Shown: piece after piece, positions 1 through 5,247 of the stretch | How positions within the stretch are numbered: position 1 is the first letter of the stretch | How the letters are laid out: each line of letters opens with the position of its first letter | Notes under the pieces: generated by a model | Told to the model about the DNA's origin: nothing | Seen by the model: only the letters and a program-made list of their open reading frames with translations | The model's database searches: none | NCBI GenBank assembly: GCA_035315685.1 | Contig: DATFXR010000861.1 | Location: forward strand, 1-6,301 | DNA length: 6,301 bases | Origin: QHWK01 sp035315685 | GTDB lineage: Bacteria > Acidobacteriota > Vicinamibacteria > Vicinamibacterales > CAVVIG01 | Reading direction: 5' to 3' | Position numbers and translations under genes: made by a program

Positions 1-1554
1 CGAGGACACGGAGCGCAGACTCACCGCGTCGGCCGGGTACGATTCGTTCGTCCACGTCCAGGGCGCAGTCTCCGACGGCTGATGCACGAGTCCCTGCTCG
101 GCGAGAATCCGCAGAATCTCCTGAACGTCGGGCCGCCCGAATGATTCCGTCGCGCCGAACGGCAGCTCGAACGCCGCGCACTTGATGTGGTCGACCAGGA
201 TGTGCAGGTTGTCTGGATCGATGAGCGCGCGCTCCGGCGACGCGTCGAAGAAGTACGACGGATTGCGCACGACGAACTGATCGAGCGGTGCGCTGCTGGC
301 GACCATCACCGCCGCCGATCGCGCGGTCCGTCGTCCGGCGCGGCCGGCGCGCTGCCACGTTGCGGCGATGGTCCCTGGATAGCCGGCGAGCACCGCGACG
401 TCGAGCGCGCCGATGTCGATGCCGAGCTCGAGGGCATTGGTCGAGACCACGGCGCGAACTGCGCCGTCGCGCAGTCCTTTCTCGATCTCGCGGCGCCGAT
501 TCGGCAGGTAACCGCCGCGATAGCCACGGATCCGCTCGGGCGCGCCGGGAATGCCCTCGAAGTCGTCCTTCAGGTAGGTCGTGAGGATTTCGGTCGAGAG
601 CCGGCTCTGCGCAAAGACGATCATCTGCAGGTTGCGCTTCAGGAACTCCGACGCGATGCGGCGGGTCTCGGCGAGATACGAGCGACGGATCCCGAGCTGG
701 TAGTTCACGACCGGCGGATTCACGAACACGAAGTACTTCTCGCCGCGCGGCGCGCCGCTTCTCTCGACGAGCTCGAACGGCTGTTCGGTGAGCCGCTCCG
801 CCAGCTCGCGAGGATTGGCAATGGTCGCCGACGAGCAGAGAAACACCGGATTCGATCCGTAGTGGGCACAGATGCGGCGCAGCCGTCGCAGCACGTTGCA
901 GAGATGACTGCCGAAGACACCGCGATAGGCATGCAGCTCGTCGATCACGACGTAGCGCAGGTTCTCGAACAGCTTTGCCCACCGTGGATGGTGCGGAAGA
1001 ATTCCTGAGTGCACCATGTCCGGATTGCTGAGGACGAGATGCGCGCGAGCCCGAATCGTGCGGCGTGCATCCTGCGGCGTGTCGCCGTCGTAGGTGAAGA
1101 CGCCGATGTGCTCGCCGTTCTGCCGATCGATCGTCTCGCACAGCGCCTGGAGCTCGGCGAGCTGATCCTGCGCGAGCGCCTTGGTCGGGAACAGGTACAG
1201 CGCGCGGCTCGACGGGTCCTGCAGGATCGCGTGCAGCGCCGGCGCGTTGTAGCAGAGCGTTTTTCCAGACGCAGTGGGCGTCGTGACGACTGTGTGGCGG
1301 CCGGCGAGTGCGTGGTCAATCGCGTCGGCCTGATGGGTGTAGAGCTGCTCCACGCCGCGCGAGGCCAGCGCCAGCGTCAGGCGCGAATCGAGCGTGTCAG
1401 GAAATGGCACCAGCTGCGCGCCGACGGCGGGCAACCGGCGGACGGCTGTGACATGGAGATCGGGTGAGTCGGGCCGATCGACGTCCCGCCCGCCGATGCG
1501 CTCGAGCGCCGCGTCGAGCGCGTTGTCGCCTCGAGCGCGGGTAGCCGGCAGCAT
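1..1554 (-). CDS. MrfA/YprA/Hrq1-like DEAD/DEAH-box DNA helicase (N-terminal part, cut by left edge)
   Basis: An open frame of 518 codons runs from ATG 1554 off the left edge without a stop. Superfamily 2 helicase motifs appear in order: Q-motif-like LYTHQ (71-75), Walker A TPTASGKT (92-99), motif Ia PTKALAQDQ, motif Ib SNPDM, motif II DELH (205-208), motif III SSAT (241-244), motif IV IVFAQSR, motif V STNALELGIDIG (371-382) and motif VI QRAGRAGRR (401-409). The spacing and the sequence after DELH (AYRGVFGSH) are typical of the MrfA/YprA/Hrq1 group. Known members are 3'-5' DNA helicases; Bacillus MrfA acts in mitomycin-crosslink repair. They usually end in a cysteine-containing DUF1998 domain, which would lie outside this window. 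The start is chosen because the frame upstream enters repeat DNA and offers no better ATG. No Shine-Dalgarno is seen; a TACGAT hexamer lies 8 nt upstream. The role in DNA repair is inferred from the family. Confidence 0.93.
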   Translation of the reverse strand, partial: MLPATRARGDNALDAALERIGGRDVDRPDSPDLHVTAVRRLPAVGAQLVPFPDTLDSRLTLALASRGVEQLYTHQADAIDHALAGRHTVVTTPTASGKTLCYNAPALHAILQDPSSRALYLFPTKALAQDQLAELQALCETIDRQNGEHIGVFTYDGDTPQDARRTIRARAHLVLSNPDMVHSGILPHHPRWAKLFENLRYVVIDELHAYRGVFGSHLCNVLRRLRRICAHYGSNPVFLCSSATIANPRELAERLTEQPFELVERSGAPRGEKYFVFVNPPVVNYQLGIRRSYLAETRRIASEFLKRNLQMIVFAQSRLSTEILTTYLKDDFEGIPGAPERIRGYRGGYLPNRRREIEKGLRDGAVRAVVSTNALELGIDIGALDVAVLAGYPGTIAATWQRAGRAGRRTARSAAVMVASSAPLDQFVVRNPSYFFDASPERALIDPDNLHILVDHIKCAAFELPFGATESFGRPDVQEILRILAEQGLVHQPSETAPWTWTNESYPADAVSLRSVSS

Positions 1555-1599
1555 GGCGGAGCATCGTACCAGCGAGGCGAAAGAATAGCAAATGACGAA

Positions 1600-1662
1600 G
1601 GGGTCGGGAATCGTTTTCGAGAATCCACGAAAATCCACAGGGGGTCGGGAATCGTTTTCGAG
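1600..1662 (+). repeat. Left arm: two identical 22-bp direct repeats
   Basis: GGGGTCGGGAATCGTTTTCG plus a following AG occurs at 1600-1621 and again, unchanged, at 1641-1662, a period of 41 bp. The 19-bp spacer (1622-1640) itself repeats ATCCACGAAA/ATCCACAG. Perfect identity in an intergenic setting suggests recent duplication or selection for the sequence. Confidence 0.85.
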
Positions 1663-1834
1663 TGGCGACTGCGCAGCGACGATCGGGATTCTCGAGCAAA
1701 ATCGCTGTTTTGGCGGCGCGTGCGGTCCCGCGACCGATACTCAGCTGGGTACGAGCACCTCGCCTGTCCGCGGTCGACGCCTGATCCTCTCTCGAGCCTG
1801 CCCAAATCAGCCCGATTTTTGAGGACGACGCGCT

Positions 1835-1891
1835 GAAAAACGGTTCCCGACCCCTTGTGGAAATCGAAAACTGTTCCCGACCCCCTGTGGA
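1835..1891 (-). repeat. Right arm: two inverted copies of the same repeat
   Basis: On the plus strand this arm reads GAAAAACGGTTCCCGACCCC (1835-1854) and CGAAAACTGTTCCCGACCCC (1865-1884), each followed by a TGTGGAAATC-type tail. They are the reverse complement of the left-arm repeat with a few changes. Copies are 30 bp apart here against 41 bp in the left arm, so the arms are not simple mirror images. A GTG at 1857, in frame with the permease, falls inside this arm. Confidence 0.8.
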
Positions 1892-1909
1892 AATCTCCGG
1901 CTCACGCCG

Positions 1910-1915
1910 TATGCT
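1910..1915 (+). promoter_or_regulatory. Possible -10 element (TATGCT) for the permease
   Basis: TATGCT ends 7 nt before ATG 1923, about where transcription would begin, so a leaderless message starting at that ATG is possible. There is no convincing -35 box (TGTGGA at 18 bp spacing is poor) and no Shine-Dalgarno before either ATG 1911 or ATG 1923. Confidence 0.3.
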
Positions 1916-3263
1916 TGCGCGCATGCTCGAGACCACTCCTGAGGCCGGCAAGCTGCCGCGGACGCTCGGCCTCGGGAGTTCGGTCGCCCTCGTCGTGGGC
2001 ATCACGATTGGATCGGGCATCTTCCGATCACCGGCTGGCATCGCGCAGAAAGTGCCGCATCCCACCATGATGCTCCTGCTGTGGGGCCTTGGCGGCGCGG
2101 TGACGCTCTGCGGTGCGCTGTCGCTGGGAGAGCTCGCTGCTGCGCTTCCAGAAACCGGCGGGCTGTACGCCTATCTGCGCGAAGGCTGGGGGCGCCTCGC
2201 GGCGTTCCTGTTCGGATGGTCGGAGCTCGTGCTGATTCGCGCGAACGCGCTCGGCGGCATCGCCGTCGTGTTCGGCGAGTACTTCCTGCGCAGCATCGGC
2301 ATCGATCCGGTCGAGCACTGGGTCTCCGCACGCTGCCTCTCTGCCGGGGCGATCGCCTTTGCGGCCGCCGCGAACATCCGCGGCGCGAACATCGGCGCGT
2401 TCATCGTCGGCACGGCGACCTGGGCCAAGTTCCTTGCGCTCTTGATGCTCGCGATCTCGGCCTTCCTGCTCGGCGGCAGCCACGGCGCCACTGTGGCGCA
2501 CCTCACGACCGGGACCGGCGGACCGCTGCTCCTGGGCAACCTGGGGCTCGCACTCGTCAGCATTCTGTGGGCGTACGACGGCTGGGCCGATCTCTCTTTC
2601 GCTTCAGGCGAGGTGAAGGATCCTCAGCGGAACCTGCCGCGGGCGATCATTCTCGGCACGCTGGCCATCATCGTCATCTACGTGCTGACGAACATCGCCT
2701 ACCTCTACGTCAACCCGGTCGACGCCGTCGCACGGTCGCCACTGGTGGCGGCGGATACGATGCTCGCGCTGTTCGGACGCGCCGGAGTGGTGCTCGTTTC
2801 GGTCTTCGTGATGATCTCGTCGTTCAGCTCACTGAACGGCAGCATGCTCGCGTCGCCGCGGGTCTTCTTTGCGATGGCCGACGACCGGCTGTTCTTTCCG
2901 GTTCTGGCACGGGTGCATCCGCGCTACCGGACGCCGCACGTCTCGATCGCGCTCGCCGCGCTGCTCGGAATGGCACTGGTGCTGAGCCGCCGATTCGAGG
3001 CGCTGACCGACACGTTCGTGCTCGCGATCTGGCCCTTCTACGCGCTCGGCGTCGCCGCGATCTACCGGCTCCGTGCCCGCCGGCCCGATCTCCCTCGTCC
3101 GTATCGCGCGATCGGATACCCGGTCGTCCCAGCGGTTTTCGTGATCGCAGTAGCCGCATTCGTCATCAACGCGCTCGTGCAGGATCCAGTGTCGACCGGG
3201 ATCACGTTCGCGTTGATCGCTGCGGGCGCGCCCGTCTATCACATCGCGTTCGCTCGGCGGTGA
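1911..3263 (+). CDS. APC-superfamily amino-acid permease
   Basis: The 450-residue protein is strongly hydrophobic with about 12 membrane segments, the usual size and layout for bacterial APC transporters. The first helix has the substrate-binding GITIGSGIF motif (residues 30-38) followed by RSP. The cytoplasmic loop before a middle helix has the family signature WAYDGWADLSFASGEVKDPQ with NLPRA after it (E234 begins EVKDP). This signature resembles the LAT/SteT-type amino-acid exchangers. It should sit in the inner membrane and move amino acids by proton symport or exchange; the substrate cannot be read from sequence. The start is uncertain. ATG 1911 and ATG 1923 (four residues shorter) are both plausible. 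The in-frame GTG at 1857 lies in repeat DNA and would add an unrelated N-terminus, so I rejected it. The gene stands alone on its strand and ends in a probable terminator. Confidence 0.92.
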   Translation: MLARMLETTPEAGKLPRTLGLGSSVALVVGITIGSGIFRSPAGIAQKVPHPTMMLLLWGLGGAVTLCGALSLGELAAALPETGGLYAYLREGWGRLAAFLFGWSELVLIRANALGGIAVVFGEYFLRSIGIDPVEHWVSARCLSAGAIAFAAAANIRGANIGAFIVGTATWAKFLALLMLAISAFLLGGSHGATVAHLTTGTGGPLLLGNLGLALVSILWAYDGWADLSFASGEVKDPQRNLPRAIILGTLAIIVIYVLTNIAYLYVNPVDAVARSPLVAADTMLALFGRAGVVLVSVFVMISSFSSLNGSMLASPRVFFAMADDRLFFPVLARVHPRYRTPHVSIALAALLGMALVLSRRFEALTDTFVLAIWPFYALGVAAIYRLRARRPDLPRPYRAIGYPVVPAVFVIAVAAFVINALVQDPVSTGITFALIAAGAPVYHIAFARR

Positions 3264-3279
3264 TTTTTTTGTCTTTTTT
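3238..3279 (+). terminator. Probable intrinsic terminator of the permease gene
   Basis: ATCAC (3238-3242) pairs with GTGAT (3260-3264). After a two-base bulge, CGC (3245-3247) pairs with GCG (3257-3259), closing a 9-nt loop. Seven T follow at 3264-3270 and six more at 3274-3279. The structure overlaps the permease stop codon TGA (3261-3263). The stem is modest (8 bp with a bulge), but the T-tract is striking in a GC-rich genome. Confidence 0.5.
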
Positions 3280-3281
3280 CC

Positions 3282-3309
3282 TTGATCGTCTGCCCGGTAC
3301 TGTTACTCT
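3282..3309 (+). promoter_or_regulatory. Possible promoter of the small ORF
   Basis: TTGATC (3282-3287) and TACTCT (3304-3309) lie 16 bp apart and match the sigma-70 consensus at 4 and 3 of 6 positions. Initiation near 3316 would give a short, T-rich leader of about 33 nt ending in the AGGAGG ribosome binding site. The match is weak and rests mostly on position. Confidence 0.3.
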
Positions 3310-3310
3310 G

Positions 3311-3334
3311 TTTTTTCGCGTGGGTTTTTTCGCG
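3311..3334 (+). repeat. Tandem TTTTTTCGCG direct repeat in a leader
   Basis: TTTTTTCGCG occurs at 3311-3320 and 3325-3334, separated by TGGG, directly before the AGGAGG of the small ORF. Such T-tracts are unusual against the surrounding composition. The pair could be a protein-binding site or curved DNA; the function is unknown. Confidence 0.6.
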
Positions 3335-3340
3335 AGGAGG
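3335..3340 (+). promoter_or_regulatory. Strong Shine-Dalgarno AGGAGG
   Basis: AGGAGG lies 8 nt before ATG 3349 and only 2 nt before an in-frame GTG at 3343, so it selects ATG 3349 as the start. It is the only consensus ribosome binding site I see before any start in the window, and it is the main reason to take the small ORF seriously. Confidence 0.6.
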
Positions 3341-3348
3341 TTGTGAAG

Positions 3349-3603
3349 ATGGATGTATCCGAGCCGCGGGTGCGGCGGCGTGGTTTCTTCCTGCACTCCA
3401 CCGACGGCAACGAGCCGGAGTCCAGTGACTACGAGAATCCCGAGGGATTCGGCGTTCGCGTTCGTTCAGCCTCTCGAACATCCCGCCGTCAGATCGCGAG
3501 CAGTGGCCGGGCACGCACTGCAGTGCGGCCGGAGACGGCGGATCCCGAGATCAGATCAGGGAGCGTGACTGGCAGCCGTCAACGGGCACACTTGCCCCGC
3601 TGA
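3349..3603 (+). CDS. Small basic hypothetical protein
   Basis: An 84-residue ORF starts at ATG 3349, 8 nt after AGGAGG. I do not recognise a family. The first 37 residues or so are mixed in charge (RVRRRGFFLHSTDGNEPESS, then DYENPEGFGV). The remainder is rich in Arg and Ser and looks disordered. There is no signal peptide or membrane segment. Codon choice is typical of the region in the first half but less so after about codon 38, so the true gene may be shorter, frameshifted or degenerate. The last 53 bp overlap antisense with the 3' end of the SDR gene. For it being real: the ribosome binding site, a possible promoter and an upstream terminator. Against: the overlap and the lack of recognisable similarity. 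Confidence 0.4.
   Translation: MDVSEPRVRRRGFFLHSTDGNEPESSDYENPEGFGVRVRSASRTSRRQIASSGRARTAVRPETADPEIRSGSVTGSRQRAHLPR
3507..3532. repeat. Palindromic hairpin near the convergent gene ends
   Basis: CGCACTG/CAGTGCG at 3514-3527 is a perfect 14-bp palindrome, flanked by CCGG on both sides (3507-3510 and 3529-3532) with a small asymmetric internal loop. It begins 18 bp past the SDR stop on the minus strand. It may act as a transcript end or stabilising hairpin for the SDR message, though no T-tract follows. It also lies within the small ORF on the plus strand. Confidence 0.35.
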
Positions 3604-4330
3604 TCCAGCTCGCACGAGGCGACACCAGGAACGCGACGACCGCCCCGACCTCTTCGGGGCGGCCGAAGCGCCCAAACGGCAGTTCCCGCCGCACGAATTC
3701 TGCCATCCCGTCGGGATCCTCCTGAACCCGCCGGTCCCATGATCCCCCCGGAAAACGAATCGACCCCGGCGCCACGCTGTTCACGCGGATGTTGTCGCGC
3801 GCCAGTTGCTGCGCCATCGCCTTGGCGAGGCTGATTTCGGCCGCCTTCGCCGCGTTGTAAGTCATCCGGCCGCCCGATTCGCGTCCCCAGATCGACGCAA
3901 TCATCACGATCGAGCCGCCGCCGCGCCGGCGCATGAGCGGAACCGCCAGCCGCGAGGCACGCACCGCCGGGAAGAGCGTCTGGTCGAACGCATCCTGCCA
4001 CTCCGCGTCGCTCGTGTCGGCGATGCCGCCGCCTTTCGCGGCACCGACGTTGTTGACCAGGATGTCGAGCCCGCCGAAGGCGTCCGTCGTGCGACGGACC
4101 ACGGCTTCGACACCCTCAGCGGTGGCGAGGTCGGCGGTTACGGCAAGCACGCGGTCGTCTGCGGACACCATCGCCCGTAGCTCGGCGGCCGACTCGTTCA
4201 GCTTCGCTTCTCCGCGGGCGCACATCGTCACTCGACAGCCTTCGGCCACCAGCGCCCGAGCGCTGGCGAGGCCCAGGCCCTTGCTCGAGCCGGTGACGAT
4301 CGCGATCTTGTCAATGAGTTGCAGATCCAC
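3551..4330 (-). CDS. Classical short-chain dehydrogenase/reductase (SDR)
   Basis: The protein has 259 residues, normal for a classical SDR with a Rossmann fold. Cofactor motif TGSSKGLG is at 13-20, followed by an Arg at 39 (CAR) that suggests NADP(H). D67 and NNVG (93-96) are in place. The catalytic residues are S146, Y158 and K162 (YNAAK). The C-terminal NSVAPGSI and SGASVPVDG segments are typical. Two details are unusual. Aligned to FabG, the tetrad Asn position is Thr118. The Ser-to-Tyr spacing is 12 rather than 13. The likely role is a cytoplasmic 3-oxoacyl- or hydroxy-compound oxidoreductase; the substrate is not inferable. The start is GTG 4330, supported by the usual short DLQLIDKIAIVTG N-terminus; no ATG lies just upstream. 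It is 68 bp downstream of the DUF547 gene on the same strand. Confidence 0.93.
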   Translation of the reverse strand: MDLQLIDKIAIVTGSSKGLGLASARALVAEGCRVTMCARGEAKLNESAAELRAMVSADDRVLAVTADLATAEGVEAVVRRTTDAFGGLDILVNNVGAAKGGGIADTSDAEWQDAFDQTLFPAVRASRLAVPLMRRRGGGSIVMIASIWGRESGGRMTYNAAKAAEISLAKAMAQQLARDNIRVNSVAPGSIRFPGGSWDRRVQEDPDGMAEFVRRELPFGRFGRPEEVGAVVAFLVSPRASWISGASVPVDGCQSRSLI

Positions 4331-4360
4331 ACGGACGCTCGGCTGAAGCCTTCGCGCTAC

Positions 4361-4398
4361 GTGACTGTCCGACTGCCTGACTTGCCCGACTGACTGAC
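4361..4398. repeat. Short degenerate GACTG tandem tract
   Basis: Directly after the DUF547 stop codon, units of roughly 8 bp follow one another on the plus strand: GACTGTCC, GACTGCCT, GACTTGCC, CGACTGAC, TGACTT. It fills much of the 68-bp gap before the SDR gene. It may be a slippage-prone simple repeat. I see no stable hairpin in it. Confidence 0.55.
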
Positions 4399-5232
4399 TT
4401 ACCTGCCGCCGCGGCCGGTGAGGTCGTTCAGCGTCCAGTCGAACGGCCGGTAGACCACCTGGAACGCGTTCTTCTCCACCATCTCACGCTCGGCAGTCAG
4501 CAGTTTCGGGAATACGAACGCCACGGCAGCGCGCTCGATCGGGCTGCGGTCAGCCACAGCGGGCGGCCCCTGGGCGCCATAGACCTCAGCGAACTCCTTC
4601 TCGTGCCACGAGAAGATCGAGCTGACCGTCATCTTGCCGGAGTCGCGGTCGAGCTGCGCGCACTGGTTCCGCGTCACGCACTCGGCGGCCACATCCACCA
4701 ATTGCTCCTCGAGGCTGCCGGGGACGAACGCCTCGCTTCGAAGTCGCCCGCTGCCCACGGCGCCTCGTCCGAGCGCAAAGTAGACGCGCGGATCGTGAAA
4801 CGTCGGCAGCACTTCCTTCTCGATTTGATCGAGCGTGACAGAACGGCCGGCCACCCGATGTGCGGTCCGCTCGAACGCGCCGGGGATCTGCCGGATGCTC
4901 TTCTGCGGGTAATCGGCTGACCGGGCGGCGATCGGATAGTGGTCGATCACGGTCCGGAGAACGAGCGCGTTGTAGGCGTTCAGCCAGAAGGCGACCTGCT
5001 CCTCTCGCGGGCGTTTGTCGACCGATGCAGTCGCGATCTGGCCGAGAAATCCGTCAAGCTTCGCGCGATCGCTCTTCAAGGCGCGGTAATAGACGTCCCC
5101 GTTCCTCACATAGAGGTCGAGGATCTGATCGAACGACTTGCGCCGGGCAGCGTCGGACGAGGGTTCCTGCGCGCGCGGAGCGGCGACGAACACGCACGCG
5201 ACGAGCACGATGAGAGTTCGTAAAGCAGCCAT
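4399..5232 (-). CDS. Secreted DUF547-family protein
   Basis: The protein has 277 residues. The N-terminus is a Sec-type signal peptide: R5, a hydrophobic stretch at 7-18 and a likely cleavage after A21 (APRA/QE). A lipobox-like LVAC (10-13) is also present, so a lipoprotein cannot be excluded. The mature part fits DUF547: QVAFWLNAYNALVLRTVIDHYP is split over 79-100, then a SI..IPGAF region, then VAGRSVTLDQIE (127-138) and DPRVYFAL (147-154). Most DUF547 proteins then have a cysteine-containing NC-x-S-x-SCP stretch; here it reads GRGAVGSGRLR (155-165), with Arg156 and Ser161 at the Cys positions. The biochemical function of the family is not settled, so I assign none. ATG 5232 starts 10 bp after the hydrolase stop, suggesting co-transcription, and TATAGT lies 9 nt upstream of the ATG. 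The stop is TAA at 4399-4401. Confidence 0.88.
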   Translation of the reverse strand: MAALRTLIVLVACVFVAAPRAQEPSSDAARRKSFDQILDLYVRNGDVYYRALKSDRAKLDGFLGQIATASVDKRPREEQVAFWLNAYNALVLRTVIDHYPIAARSADYPQKSIRQIPGAFERTAHRVAGRSVTLDQIEKEVLPTFHDPRVYFALGRGAVGSGRLRSEAFVPGSLEEQLVDVAAECVTRNQCAQLDRDSGKMTVSSIFSWHEKEFAEVYGAQGPPAVADRSPIERAAVAFVFPKLLTAEREMVEKNAFQVVYRPFDWTLNDLTGRGGR

Positions 5233-5241
5233 ACGGATTGG

Positions 5242-5247
5242 ACTATA
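5242..5247 (-). promoter_or_regulatory. -10-like TATAGT before the DUF547 gene
   Basis: On the minus strand TATAGT (5 of 6 to TATAAT) ends 9 nt before ATG 5232 and overlaps the hydrolase stop codon TAG. No good -35 box lies 16-18 bp upstream. It could drive an internal, leaderless or near-leaderless transcript, or be chance. Confidence 0.25.

Larger units (their letters stand above)
1600..1891. mobile_element. MITE/REP-like element with inverted double-repeat arms
   Basis: Two arms in inverted orientation enclose about 170 bp of non-coding DNA. Each arm holds two copies of GGGGTCGGGAAYNGTTTT: 1600-1621 and 1641-1662 on the plus strand, and the complements of 1835-1854 and 1865-1884. The two left copies are identical over 22 bp. 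Across the arms, 1634-1661 and the complement of 1864-1891 match at 26 of 28 positions, including a shared TCCACAG flank. Imperfect inverted similarity continues inward: the complement of 1697-1713 (CCAAAACAGCGATTTT) resembles 1802-1819 (CCAAATCAGCCCGATTTT). No transposase lies in the window. This is the form expected of a non-autonomous unit moved in trans, for example by an IS200/IS605-like or RAYT Y1 transposase, but that link is inference. Confidence 0.6.
1555..1910. other. Divergent intergenic region without a gene
   Basis: This 356-bp stretch separates the helicase (minus) from the permease (plus). It is dominated by the inverted repeat element described separately. Short open frames cross it on both strands, but they are built largely from repeat sequence and resemble no protein I recognise. 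A weak helicase promoter can be proposed on the minus strand: TATTCT (complement of 1582-1587), 17 bp from TTCCCG (complement of 1605-1610). If used, its -35 would sit inside a repeat copy. I see no tRNA or riboswitch-like structure here. Confidence 0.6.

Noticed and set aside
187..1467. Two long plus-strand open frames (187-1008 and 1009-1467)
   Set aside because: They lie antisense to the helicase, whose motifs are complete and ordered; the plus-strand translations are Arg-rich, low-complexity shadows typical of GC-rich antisense.
1857..1859. GTG 1857 as the permease start
   Set aside because: It sits in repeat DNA and adds residues unlike any APC N-terminus; ATG 1911 or 1923 fits the family start.
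1600..1891. CRISPR array
   Set aside because: Only four copies, in two orientations, with spacers of about 10-19 bp that are themselves repetitive and no cas genes nearby.
1377..2068. Minus-strand open frames crossing the repeat element
   Set aside because: They read through helicase N-terminal codons, repeats and permease antisense in wrong frames; repeated phrases such as KRFPTP come from the DNA repeats, not from a protein domain.
3343..3345. GTG 3343 as start of the small ORF
   Set aside because: It is only 2 nt from AGGAGG, too close for initiation; ATG 3349 at 8 nt is well placed.
2081..3346. Long plus-strand frame of 421 codons overlapping the permease
   Set aside because: It is the permease region in another frame, Arg-rich and without membrane segments, while the permease frame has clear APC signatures throughout.
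3239..3514. Minus-strand 91-codon frame over the T-tract leader
   Set aside because: It runs through the T-tracts as Lys-rich sequence, has no ribosome binding site and overlaps the permease terminator; it is probably chance.
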